Assembly (NCBI GenBank): GCA_030761205.1
Contig: JAULJL010000017.1
Coordinates: 5,900,001-5,964,000 of the forward strand
Length of the DNA: 64,000 nt
Direction of reading: 5' to 3'
Origin: Fremontodendron californicum
Lineage: Eukaryota > Streptophyta > Magnoliopsida > Malvales > Malvaceae
Within the stretch, counting starts at the first letter, position 1. Every line of letters starts with the position of its first letter. Under the pieces are notes generated by a model. The model saw only the letters and a list, made by a program, of their open reading frames with translations, was not told the origin of the DNA and ran no database searches. A program made the position numbers and the translations under genes. Shown in pieces: positions 1 to 11,229 of the stretch.

Positions 1-2225
1 TGATAGCTATGATCATTTAACCACTACACTGTTGTATGGTAAAAATGATATAGAATATGTTAATGTTAGTAATGCTCTGGTGAATAATGAGTATCGGAAA
101 AAGGATCAGCATGATCACCAGAATACTACACCAGAAGCTTTAACTGTGTACAGAGGCAGGACGAGCAACCAAGGAGCCGGAGAAAACAAGCGAGGTAAAT
201 CCCGCTCAAAGAGGGGATCATCGAGAACACGACTCTCGAGGGACGAGTGTGCCTTTTGCCATGAGAAAGGGCACTGGAGGAGAAACTGTCCTAACATGAG
301 AGGTCGACTGTGAATGTAGCTCAAGAATCTGAGGGAGAGGAAGACTCTGCATTTATGATTTCCACAACAACACACTCTTCAGATCAATGGATTCTGGATT
401 CCGGATGTTCCTACCACATGTGTCCGAACCTAGAGTGGTTCTCAAACTTCAAGGAGTTTGATGGAGGGATTGTCCATATGGGCAATGACAATACTTGTCA
501 CACTAGAGGCATCGGAACGATCCGACTGAAAATGCATGACGGTACAATCAGACAACTTACAGACGTAAGGTATGTCCCTGATCTCAAGAAGAACCTCATA
601 TCACTGGGGGTCTTAGACTCAAATGGTTACAAGGTGACCATTCAGAATGGAGTCCTGAGAATTGTACGTGGAGCATTCTTAGCAATGAAGGGTTATATGA
701 AGGGAAATCTGTATCTCCTTGACAGAGAAACCGTGACAGGCAGAGCAGCAGCCTCTCACAGAATGATGGGATAATCCGACACTTCACTGTTCCTAGCACT
801 CCCCAGCAGAATGGAGTTGCAGAAAGGATGAACCGAACTTTGGTTGATAAAGTTCGCTGCATGTTATCCCAGTCGAGCTTGAGCAAAGCATTTTGGGCGG
901 AGGCTTTATTGTTCGCCTCCCACATTATCAACAGACTACCCTCCACCGCAATTGATGGGAAGACTCCCATAGAGGTGTGGTCCGGATATTCTGCCATTGA
1001 ATATGATCGGCTTCGTAGTTACGGATGCAAAACTGGATCCTAGAGCCAAGAAAGCTGTCTTCATGGGCTTTAGTGAAGGAGTAAAAGCAGTCCGATTGTG
1101 GAACCTTGAGTCAAAGAAAGTCATCGTAAGCCGAGATGTTGCCTTTGACGAATCTGTAATGCTGAAACTGTCAACTCCAGAGAATGTGAACCAAGATTCT
1201 CTAAAGCAGGTGGAGTTTTGAATTTGAAGATGTTGGTCAAAATTCAGATGAATCTGAACCAGAATCTGATGACACCTTAACTGAAGTGGAGGAGTCATCA
1301 CCGGAAATCTTTCAGCAACTTGAATCAGTTGTCACCAGTAGACCGAATAGACATATTCGGAAACCTGCTCGATACACAGACGTGGTGGCATACGCCCTTC
1401 CAGTAATTGATGATGATGTTCTGATCAATTACAAAGAAGCTGTAAACAGCCCTGTGCATGCCCAGTGGAAGGAGGCGATCAGACTTGGAAGTTGGTTCCA
1501 CTTCCAACACTCAAGATATCAATTGGGTGCAAATGGGTCTTTGCCAAAAAGGAGGGTGCTACCGGCAAAGACAGCATCAGATACAAAGCCAGATTGGTAG
1601 CCAAAGGTTAGGCTCAAAAAGAAGGAATAGACTACAATGAGGTATTTTCACCTGTTGTTAAGCATGCATCTATTCGGATCTTATTGGCTTTAGTAGCACT
1701 GTATAACCTAGAGATAGTTCAACTTGATGTAAAAACTGCATTCCTCCATGGTTCCGTAGAGGAGGAAATTTGTATGACTCAACCAGATGGTTCTGGAGTC
1801 CCCGGTCGCAAAGATTACAAAAGCAAGTTGAACTGATCACTGTATGGTCTGAAACAATCCCGTGACAGCTGTACAAACGGTTGGACTGTTTCAAGACAGG
1901 ATGAAAAGTACACACACAGTCAATTTGATCACTGTGTTTATTTCCGGAAACTTCAAGATGGATCATTTGTCTATCTGCTGAAAAAGGCAAGGTGAAGATC
2001 GACAGGCTGAAGGCTCAACTGAGCTCAGAGTTCGAGATGATCTTGGAGAAGCTAAGAAAATTCCTGGGAAGTAGACAAAAAAATTGACTCAGGCTCAGTG
2101 CATTGATGAATCATGCCAATGCAGTAGGTGCCCTGATATGTAAGTAATGATGTGTACATTTGAAGGAGAAAGGAGGAAGCTCTGATCTGTGAATTCTCTC
2201 TGTGGATTCTCGCCAAGGTGGAGAT
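1..2225 (+). mobile_element. Decayed Ty1/copia retrotransposon, internal region
   Basis: Fragments of a copia polyprotein occur in the order gag, protease, integrase, reverse transcriptase, which defines Ty1/copia. A CCHC zinc knuckle (CAFCHEKGHWRRNC) lies near 248-290, the aspartic protease core ILDSGCSYHMC near 391-423, a late integrase segment with PQQNGVAERMNRTL near 800-845, and a reverse-transcriptase start with QLDVKTAFLHGS near 1720-1755. The frames are broken many times. The protease stops at about 774 and joins directly to late integrase, so pre-integrase and most of the catalytic core are deleted. No YADD box is found and RNase H is essentially gone. The purine tract at about 2215-2224 abuts the LTR. 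The 5' end and 5' LTR lie outside the window. The element is not autonomous. Confidence 0.9.
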
Positions 2226-2754
2226 TGTTGGAATATGGTATGGCTCAAAGTCACATTTGGTGGCTTAGCACCAATAATGGAGCTACCACTTGCACCACTT
2301 GCACCACCAATAATGGAAGCTACCACTTGCAAATGGATGGTGGCTATGGTGGCTACCACTTGCAAAGTGTTCACACCAAGATAGGTGGTGGAAGGTGGCT
2401 ATGGTGGCTGCCACTTGCTTAGTGTTCACACCTTGATATTATGGCTATAAATAGCCATGTAGAGTAAGAGAGAAAATGAGAGAGTAGAGTAGAGTTGAGT
2501 ATGTGTTAGAGCTAAATTGTTGAAGCAAATACTCTGTGTTTATAGAGTAATTCGGTATTGTGTTGAGTTGTGAGTTCAGTGCTTGTGTAGCACCTTGAAT
2601 TCTGTATATGTTTGTACTCTAAACTCCATTAATACAAAGCTTCAAGCTCCTCCTCCCGTGGACGTAGGCACAGTTGCCGAACCACGTAAAATATCGGTGT
2701 TTTTTCAGTGTGTTTAAATCGGTTTTAGTAATATCAATTCGCTTCCGCACAACA
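2226..2754 (+). repeat. 3' LTR of the copia element
   Basis: The LTR starts TGTTGGAATATGG directly after the purine-rich tract and ends CCGCACAACA, giving the short inverted ends TGTTG/CAACA expected of an LTR, 529 bp in all. A TATA box (TATAAATA) is at 2446-2453. The U3 part contains an imperfect internal duplication: ATGGTGGCTACCACTTGC with the following 20 bp near 2343-2380 recurs near 2400-2437. The opposite LTR is not in the window, so the boundaries rest on the terminal motif and the purine tract alone. Confidence 0.8.
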
Positions 2755-2771
2755 AATGTAGATTTGAGAAA

Positions 2772-2938
2772 GGATTTATATTTGATGAACTGTCTATACA
2801 TTGACAATAAATCTTACGATGCCACCTACCGGATTAAGGGTTAGTGGTTAGGATTAGGGTTAAGGATTAGTGGTTAGTTTTTTTAATGAGTTGTCAATGT
2901 AGGATTCATTACACTGATAGTGCATCAAATACAAACCC
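2772..2938. mobile_element. Mutator-type MITE, copy 1
   Basis: A 167-bp sequence with imperfect inverted ends (GGATTTATATTTGATG at the left, CATCAAATACAAACC at the right) is flanked by an exact 9-bp direct repeat TTTGAGAAA at 2763-2771 and 2939-2947. A 9-bp target duplication is the hallmark of Mutator-like elements. No coding capacity. It inserted just beyond the copia LTR. The interior contains short telomere-like TTAGGG/TTAAGG runs. A relative lies at 21046-21225. Confidence 0.75.
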
Positions 2939-2947
2939 TTTGAGAAA

Positions 2948-3337
2948 ACCTTCTTTATAGAAAAAATGTTCCATTGTCTAATTATTCGATAATCCATAAA
3001 AAATAAATAAAATTTTTCTTTATTACTCATATTATATGCGAGTAATCAAATAATCAGAAGTCTAAAATATTCTTAATTTAAAGTTATCATATTAAATAGA
3101 AAAAATTTCCAATGCATTAAAATTATATATATATATCACATTAATTATCAATTATTATATTTAATATAAAAATTATTATAAATAATATTAAAATTTTGAT
3201 AATTTTAATGTATTGAAAATTATAATTTATCTAATATAATAACATTAAAAGATATCCTAAAAACATTCATTAGCAAAACTCAACAAAATATTAGTACCAA
3301 TTATTACATAAAACTTAACATAATAGTTTCACATGAA

Positions 3338-3368
<31 letters not shown>

Positions 3369-3912
3369 CACCTTATTGTTATCCATGAAAATTATTTTCT
3401 TAAATATGTCATTTAGATATACATGTATAAGTACAATTTATATTATTGTTTTAAAATATTTATTTATGTATATAATAATAAATATATAAAAATAATTCAT
3501 GCATCGCCTAGGTCACAAACTAATTTAATTAATATAATAATATTAAAAAAAATCCTAAAAACATTCTCTAGTAAAACTCAACAAAATAATATTACCAATT
3601 ATTTCATAAAACTTAACATAATAGTTTCACATGTAAAATAATATATATACCTTATTGTTGTCCATAAAATTGAATTTTAAGTGTTTTCTTTTTATTTAAG
3701 AATAATTTTGTTTGAACATTTTAAAAAATTAATCAAGTTGTGTATTTTCGATATTATCTTTTATTATTAAAATTGAATCTCGAGGGACTCAGTTGTCATT
3801 TCTTATTTTTTTTTTGTTTGATAATGGGATAAAAAAGTAATTTATTATATTTATTTTTGAACTGAGATTTAAGGGAGAATTTTTAAATAGGTTAAGAGCA
3901 ATTTTCTCATCT
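2948..3912. other. AT-rich intergenic DNA, no gene seen
   Basis: Strongly AT-rich sequence with an (AT)n microsatellite near 3342-3368. A segment near 3235-3345 (ending in TTAACATAATAGTTTCACAT) recurs in diverged form near 3530-3635, so this stretch contains a local duplication. No conserved coding exon is visible on either strand. Confidence 0.6.
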
Positions 3913-3994
3913 TCTATAGTATAAATTTTTTTTTTTTATTTTTTTTAAGGTTTTAAGATTTTTTAGTTTTAAGTTTTTTATTTTATTTTTAAAT

Positions 3995-5195
3995 AATGTA
4001 TTTAAAGGGGTTGGTCCGCACGTTTCACTCACGAGTCGATTTAGGATCCGTACCCGACCAGTTCGGAGAAAAAATATTTTATTAATTATTTTTAGTTTTT
4101 TTTTTTAAATTATTTATTTAAATGGGTTAGTCTGTACGTTGACTCGCGGGTTGATTTAGGATCCGTACTCGACCCGCTCGGGAAAAAATTTAAAAAAGAA
4201 ATTTATTTTATTAATTATTTTTAGTTTTTTTTTTTTTATTTTTAATTTATTTTTAAATGATGTATTTAAAGGTATTGGTCTGCATCCTGACTCGTGGATC
4301 GATTTAGGATTTGTACCTGATCAAAACGAAAAAAAAGTTAAAAGAAAATATATTAATTATTTTTAAAATTATGTATTTAAAAAGGTTGGTCCACATGTTA
4401 ATTCGAGGTCAATTTAAGATCCATACCCGACCTGATTGGAAAAAAAATTATTTTATTATTATTTTAAAAATAATGTATTTAAAAGGGTTGGTTTGCACAT
4501 TGACTCGCGGATCGATATAAGATCTATACCCGACTCGCTCGAGAAAAAAATTAAAATAAAAAATTTATTTTATTAATTACTTTTATTTTAATTCTAAATG
4601 GTATATTTAAATAATTGGCCTATACATTCACTCGCGGGTCGATTTAGGATTCGTAATCGACCCGCTTGAAAAAAAAATATTTTATTAATTATTTTAAGTT
4701 TTTTCTTTTATTTTACTTTATTTATAAATGATGTATTTAAAAAGATTGATCCACAAATTGACTAACGGGTCGGTTTAGAATCCGTACCCGACCCGTATGA
4801 AAAAAAAGTTAATAAATAAATAAATAAATTTATTTATTTATTTAATTAATTAGTTTATTATTTTATTTTTAAATAATGTATTTAAAAGGGTTAGTCCGCA
4901 CATTGACTCGCGAGTCGGTTTAGGATTCGTACCTTATTAGCTAGAAAAAAAAGTTAAAAAATATATTTTTATTAATTATTTTTATTTAATTTTAATTTTA
5001 AATGATGTAAATAAAAGGCTTCATCCGCACGTTGACTCGCGAGTCGGTTTAGGAATCATACTAGCTCGACTCGGGGAAAAAGTTAAAAACAATTATTTTG
5101 TTAATTTTTTATTTTAATTTTAAATGCTGTATTTAAAAGGGTAGGTTCGCACATTGAGTTGCAGGTCGATTTAGGATTCGTATCTGATCCGCTTG
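3995..5195 (+). repeat. About ten imperfect ~120-bp units inside Helitron 1
   Basis: Each unit reads roughly: a T-rich run, TGATGTATTTAAA, TTGGTCCGCACG, TTGACTCGCGAGTCG, ATTTAGGATCCGTACC, CGACCCG, then an A-rich run. Units begin near 3995, 4110, 4257, 4370, 4470, 4600, 4725, 4870, 5000 and 5120. The core contains a perfect 12-bp palindrome GACTCGCGAGTC in the best-preserved copies (4905-4916, 5034-5045). The GC-rich core stands out from the AT-rich surroundings and also occurs in Helitron 2. Confidence 0.8.
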
Positions 5196-5329
5196 GAAAA
5201 AAAAGTAAAAAAAAAAGGATAAAACGAACTTACTGCTAATCTATGTGAGAAAACCGATCATACGAGATAATAAAATACAAACTAAATTTTTATTTTCTTA
5301 TTTTTTTAACTCCTATAAATAAAAATATA

Positions 5330-5789
5330 CACTACGCCAAATTTGACATATAACAGCATTTTGAAGTGCTGTGAAAACTAAAAAAACTGTTGCTATAAGA
5401 TAAGACAACATTTATTCATATGCTGTATATGTGACCGCAGCCTTGTGTCTTTAGTAGCATTTTTACATATGTATAATAACACTTATCAAAATGCTGCTAT
5501 TTCTATTTTATAACAGCTTTCTATGACCTTTTGCATGCATTTTTCATTTGCTGCAAAAGATCTCAATGATAGCAATTATAAGTACTACCAAAAGTATTTT
5601 TATATGATAAAATTTATAACAGCACATGTCAAATGTTTTTAAATTTTTTAAAAATACTATAATTATTGACCATTAAAATATATAACAGTAATATGTAAAA
5701 TGTTGTCAAAGTATTGCCTTTACTATTTTTAACAACATTTAAAAAATGTTATAAAAAAAATATTGTCTAAAACTAATTTTGGCGTAGTG
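5330..5789. mobile_element. CACTA-type non-autonomous element nested in Helitron 1
   Basis: A 460-bp element begins CACTACGCCAAATTTG and ends CTAATTTTGGCGTAGTG, a near-perfect inverted repeat carrying the CACTA terminus. It is flanked by the 3-bp direct repeat ATA (5327-5329 and 5790-5792), as expected for CACTA transposons. The interior has many short direct and inverted repeats of AACAGCA/TGCTGTT type, like the sub-terminal repeats of this superfamily. There is no ORF of note. Helitron 2 lacks this insert near 59550, showing the empty site. Confidence 0.85.
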
Positions 5790-6061
5790 ATACAACATAC
5801 AATAAAGTCTGAATATTTTTAAATATATATAAATAACATTTGAAAATACATTTATATTACGTAATTTATAAATAAACAATTATCATAAATTTAATTTTAA
5901 TAATTAACAAAATATAATTATATTAATATTATTATAATTTGGAAATAAAAATTAAATAAATAATTTAATAAGATATAATTTAAAATTAATTTATTATTAT
6001 TAATTAAAAAAATTATTAAAAAAATTAAAAATATCCCGACGAAGTGGGATCTTTTTTCTAA

Positions 6062-7535
6062 TCTTAATTAATTTCTTATTTTTTTTTCCTGTATAGAAAA
6101 AAAAGGTAGTACCTGCTTAAGATACTAAATTAATAAAATAAAAATACACAAAATAAGGAATCATAATATTTAGTATAGTCAATTCAACTATGCAAGAAAA
6201 AATGGGACATCATCTAGAAAGTCTAATAAGAAAGACTTTTATTCATATATATCTATATTATATATAATGTCGTTGATTGAATTTTATCACGAATCAAATG
6301 ATATCAATTTAGTTAAAAAAATACAAAAAAAAAAAAAAAAAATCTAATCTACTTGAATTTTTTAATTATTGAAATGCATATATTTCATGTCCTTCGACTC
6401 TAATGTTAATTAATTGAAGATTGATCAAATTATGATCCACAAATGTTTTATTTTTTATTATTATAATTATGATATTTATGTATTAAATCATTTTTATGCA
6501 ACGTAAGTATAATAAAAACTAATTTATTTTCTAAAAATCAAAATATATATGAACTTTTACAGACAAAAAATGAAAGGTGATTATTGTTCAATTTTAATAA
6601 TCATTTTAAAATAAAAATAAAAATATAATACTAATATTTAACAAAATAAACTCAAATTGAATTTAAGTAGTTTAGAAAGAGCTTGACAGTTTATTATATC
6701 TTTCGTTATGTCATTGTCGAAAGTGGAAAAAAAATAGAATTTTCTTTTTGAAATTACATCTACTGTATCATTAAAAATTATAATTACAATCAAATATTAA
6801 AAATAATAATAAACAAGCCACTAAAAACTAATAAATTATAATCTTATCCAATTACTATTGGCAGTGGTCAAAGGGATATGGAATTGAAGAAAGATATAGG
6901 ATAGCTTGAAATAGTTTGAAAATGGTTTTAAATTTAATACCAAAAGAATTAAGAAATACTACTGCTATTACTAAAATGAAAATAAAAAGGTAATTATCCA
7001 AAATAAAATAAAATAAATAAAAAGGTAATCCATGGATCTTATACATTATATGATTACATAATAAAAACTGATACGAACACGATATAAATATAAAAATATA
7101 TCAAAATTTATGTAACACAAATTATTAATATGTCAAAATTTGTATAAATATATAATATCTTAAACACAATTATAACACAAATACGATAAAAATATACGAA
7201 TTATCAAATCTAATAATAATGTTCAAAATCAAAGATTGAAAGTCAACTGGGTCAATCTTATTTTACTTTAAAGTGCTTGTGCTGGGTGCCAAATGGCAAC
7301 TTCCAATCACCTTCCCTTGTTAAATTCATGGCTGTTGGCCTGTTGCTAGTCTAGTCTCCATTGAACTATCATAGTCTTAGTTTGGTTTTCTATGTTTAAA
7401 TTGAGCTAGCAATTGATAGCTACCAGGAAAAGACTTGGAAATGTTTACGCCATGGAAATATATGCCTTTCTCCTGTCTATAAGAACGTTTTTTTTCAAGT
7501 TGTACAAACTAAAACCCAACTTGAAGCAATTAAGC
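6062..7535. other. AT-rich intergenic DNA and upstream region of the LRR kinase
   Basis: No conserved coding exon is visible. Near 7070-7200 there is a motif-rich stretch (ATACGAACACGATATAAATA and similar) resembling the AT-rich blocks at 52.6-55.0 kb. The last 250 bp before the kinase start are less AT-rich and probably hold its promoter and leader, but no specific element can be assigned. Confidence 0.5.
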
Positions 7536-10500
7536 ATGTCAACTTTTCGAAATCCCTGTCTTGTTGTTCTCTTCCATGTTGTTTTGCTTTCTTTACTTCC
7601 ATTGAAGATCACGTGTTCAGCAAGAACACAAGCGGAAGCACTCGTCCAATGGAAGAACAGCTTGTCCTTTTCGCCACCTTCTCTCAGTTCTTGGTCCCTG
7701 TCCAATCTCAACAACCTCTGCAACTGGACTTCCATTACCTGCGATGCCACTGAAACAGTCTCCCAAATCAACCTCTCCAATGCAAACCTGTCTGGTTCCA
7801 TTACTCAATTCAACTTCACTCCATTTGCCAATCTCACGCTTTTTGACCTCAAGAAAAACAGCATCGATGGGCCAATACCAACCGCAATTGGTACTCTGGC
7901 CAAACTGGTTGTCTTGGATTTGAGCAACAATTCTTTTCAAGGCAAAATACCGGTGGAGATAGGGAATCTAACGGAGCTTCAATATCTGAGTCTATTCAAC
8001 AACAATCTCAATGGTACCATTCCTCCTCAAGTTAGCAATCTTCAAAATGTAAGGTACCTCGACCTTGGATTCAACTACTTTGTTGATTCTGACTCATCCG
8101 ATTTCTTGGCCATGCCTTTCTTGACACACCTTGGCTTAGCTTACAATGACTTTGAATTGGAATTCCCTCAGTTTATCCTCAACTGTCATAATCTTGCTTT
8201 CCTAGACTTGTCACTGAATAGGTTGAGTGGTTCAATACCAGAATCATTGTACACCAATCTGAGCCAGCTTGAGTATCTCAATCTCACTGATAATTTGTTT
8301 GAAGGACCATTATCCTCGAACATTTCTAAGCTTTCCAAACTCATAGATCTTCAACTAGCAACCAATCGGTTGAATGGTTCAATTCCTGATAGTGTAGGCC
8401 AACTAAGAAAGCTCAAGAAACTTGATCTCCACTCGAATGGCTTAAATTCTACAATCCCACCCGAGCTTGGTTCGTGTACTAACCTCACCTTTTTGGCCTT
8501 AGCTGGGAACCAACTGAGTGGGGAGTTGCCTCTGTTCTTGTCGCAACTCACAAAAATAACTGAGTTGGGTTTATCTGAAAATTCTTTTTCCGGTGAGATC
8601 CCACCTTCCCTCTTTTCTAATTGGACCAACTTGATCTCTTTGCAACTTCAAAACAATTTTTTCACGGGAAAAATTCCACCAGAAATAGGCCTATTGACAG
8701 AGCTGCGTGTCCTCTTTCTCTATAACAATACTCTCTCTGGCTCAATTCCTTTAGAGGTTGGAAACTTGAATTCATTGAAAACTTTAGACCTTTCTGGAAA
8801 TCAGCTTTCAGGTGCAATTCCTCAAACTATATGGAGTCTTTCAAACCTCGAAGGTTTACAACTTTTCTATAATAATCTCAGCGGCACAATTCCACCAGAG
8901 GTTGGAAGTATGACATCCCTGCAGTCTCTTGATGTCAACACAAACCTCTTGCATGGGGAATTACCGGACACAATTTCTAGCCTCACCAAACTGGAAGCAT
9001 TCTCGGTGTTCACCAATAATTTATCGGGTAGCATTCCTCGGGATTTTGGGAAGAATAGTCCTGGGTTGGTTTACGTAAGCTTTTCCAACAACAGCTTCTC
9101 CGGAGAATTGCCGCCTGAATTGTGCAGTGGTTTTGCTCTTGAAAATTTCACTGTAAATGAAAACAACTTCACAGGGTCATTGCCAGCTTGCTTGAGAAAC
9201 TGCACAAAGCTAAAAAGAGTCCGGTTTGATGGGAACCAATTTACGGGTGACATCACCCATGCATTTGGAGTTCATCCTTCTCTTGACTTTATTTCTCTTA
9301 GTGGCAATCAATTTACTGGTGAAATCTCGCCAGAGTGGGGAGAATGCCAAAATCTCACCAATCTACAAATGGACAGAAACAGAATTTCTGGTGGAATTCC
9401 TGCTGAGCTTGGGAAGTTGAGTCAGTTGCGGGTTCTAAACCTGGGGGCCAATGAGTTGGCAGGAGATATTCCCTTGGAACTGCAGAATTTGAGCATGTTG
9501 TTCAATCTCAATTTGAGCCAGAATCATCTTTCAGGTGACATCCCTCAGATTGTGGGCAACTTAGTGAGGTTAGAGTACCTTGATCTATCGGGGAACGAAC
9601 TAATAGGACCAATACCAGAAGAACTTGAGAAATATAGAAAATTGTTGAGCTTGAACTTGAGTCACAACAAATTATCTGGTGAAATTCCACGTGAGCTAGG
9701 TAGCTTATCAAATTTGCAGTACTTATTGGATCTCAGCAGCAATTCACTCTTTGGCTCAATCCCTCAAGACCTAGGGAAGCTTGTATCATTGGAGAATCTA
9801 AACGTTTCACATAACGATCTCTCAGGCAGAATCCCAACTTCATTGTCCTACATGATCAGTCTCAGTTCATTTGATTTCTCCTACAATGAGTTAACAGGTC
9901 CGATTCCAAGTAATGGGGTATTCCAAAATGCTTCTGGAAATGCTTTTGTTGGAAACTCAGGTTTATGTGGAGATGCTGAAGGATTAACTCCTTGCACTAT
10001 AAGTGCCACAAAGAGAAAGTCCAATAACAACAAGGTTCTTATCGCTATCATTATTCCTGTCTGTGGCATATTAATTCTAGCAGCAATTGCTGCTGGAGTG
10101 TTTATATATCACCGGCAAAGCAAAATTCTTGATGAGGAGATTAAAGGTAGTAAAAGGACCCAATTTTCTGAGTCGACCATTTGGGAAAGAGAAGGAAAAT
10201 TTACATTTGGTGACATTGAAAAAACCACAGAAGGCTTTGCTGATAAGTACTGCATCGGAAAAGGAGGATTTGGAAGCGTTTACAGAGCAGTATTGCCCTC
10301 AGGTCAAGTAGTTGCAGTTAAGAAACTCAATTTGTCAGACTCCAGTGATATTCAAGAAACAAATCGCAGGAGCTTTGAGAATGAGATTCATATGTTGACA
10401 GAAGTTAGGCATCGGAATATCATAAAATTGTATGGATACTGTTCTAGAGGAGGGCGCATATACTTGGTTTATGAGCATGTGGAAAGAGGTAGTTTGGGAA

Positions 10501-11229
10501 GTATATTGTATGGAGCAAAAAAGGGAATGGAGTTAGAATGGGCTACAAGGGTGAAAATCGTGCAAGGATTGGCTCATGCAATTGCTTACTTGCATCATGA
10601 TTGCTCTCCACCTATTACACACAGAGACATCTCTTTGAACAACATTCTGCTTGAGGAAGAATATGAGCCAAGACTCTCAGATTTTGGCACTGCTAGGTTG
10701 TTGAATCCAAATTCATCCAACTGGACCACGGTTGCAGGGTCTTATGGGTACATGGCACCAGGTTAGCAAAAAATGCTGCTTTTGGCAGTGACTTTTTTTT
10801 CTTCTTACTTTTCAATTGCAATGTAATTGTTGACTTTGTTTCATTTCTTGGTCTTCAGAGCTTGCATTCACAATGCGGGTCACGAGTAAATGCGATGTTT
10901 ACAGCTTTGGAGTGGTGGCATTAGAGATCATGATGGGAAAGCACCCAGGGGAGCTTTTGAATTCCCTGTCATCAATAACATTGTTATCAAACATTAATGA
11001 ATTGCTTCTCAAGGATCTGCTAGACCAACGGCTTCCACCTCCTATTGACCAAATAGCAGAGGAAGTTGTATTTGTTGTCACCATAGGCTTAGCCTGCATA
11101 CGTTCCGTGCCGGAGTCACGACCCACCATGCGTTTTGTGGCGCAAGAATTATCAGCAAGAACGCAGGCTTGCTTGGATCAGCCACTGGGAACAATAACCA
11201 TTAGCAAGCTAACTAGCTTCCGGAAATAG
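7536..11229 (+). CDS. LRR receptor-like serine/threonine kinase, MIK2-like
   Basis: The coding sequence joins 7536-10761 and 10859-11229 (1198 aa), with one 97-bp phase-1 intron splitting the APE glutamate codon (CCAG|GTTAGC...TTCAG|AG). I prefer the ATG at 7536 over the in-frame one at 7413, because it opens directly into a signal peptide (CLVVLFHVVLLSLLPL). Then come an LRR N-terminal cap (WTSITC), some two dozen plant LRRs of LxxLDLSxNxLxGxIP type to about residue 790, a membrane segment near 833-857, and a kinase. The P-loop GKGGFGSVY is near 908, followed by VAVKKL, HRD near 1029, DFG near 1049 and APE, so it looks like an active RD kinase. The family (LRR-XII/MIK2-like) senses extracellular peptides or cell-wall cues at the plasma membrane; the ligand is unknown. 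The gene is intact. Confidence 0.9.

Larger units (their letters stand above)
3913..6061 (+). mobile_element. Non-autonomous Helitron-like element 1
   Basis: The left end TCTATAGTATAAA resembles the 5'-TC end common in plant Helitrons. The right end has a GC-rich hairpin (ATCCCGACGAAGTGGGAT at 6033-6050) followed about 8 nt later by CTAA at 6058-6061 and a T, matching hairpin plus CTRR. It encodes no Rep/helicase. The interior holds about ten imperfect units of roughly 120 bp and a nested CACTA-type element. Its closest visible relative is the element ending at 60091, which shares the same units and about 200 bp of 3' sequence. The left end is the less certain: the base before TC is T, not the A expected of an A|T target. 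Confidence 0.7.

Noticed and set aside
2822..2880. TTAGGG/TTAAGG-like runs suggesting interstitial telomere DNA
   Set aside because: Only a few degenerate units are present and they lie inside the Mutator-type MITE; too short for a telomeric remnant.
7413..7535. Upstream in-frame ATG extending the LRR kinase by 41 residues
   Set aside because: The extension places a charged stretch before the signal peptide that begins at the ATG at 7536; the shorter form fits the family.
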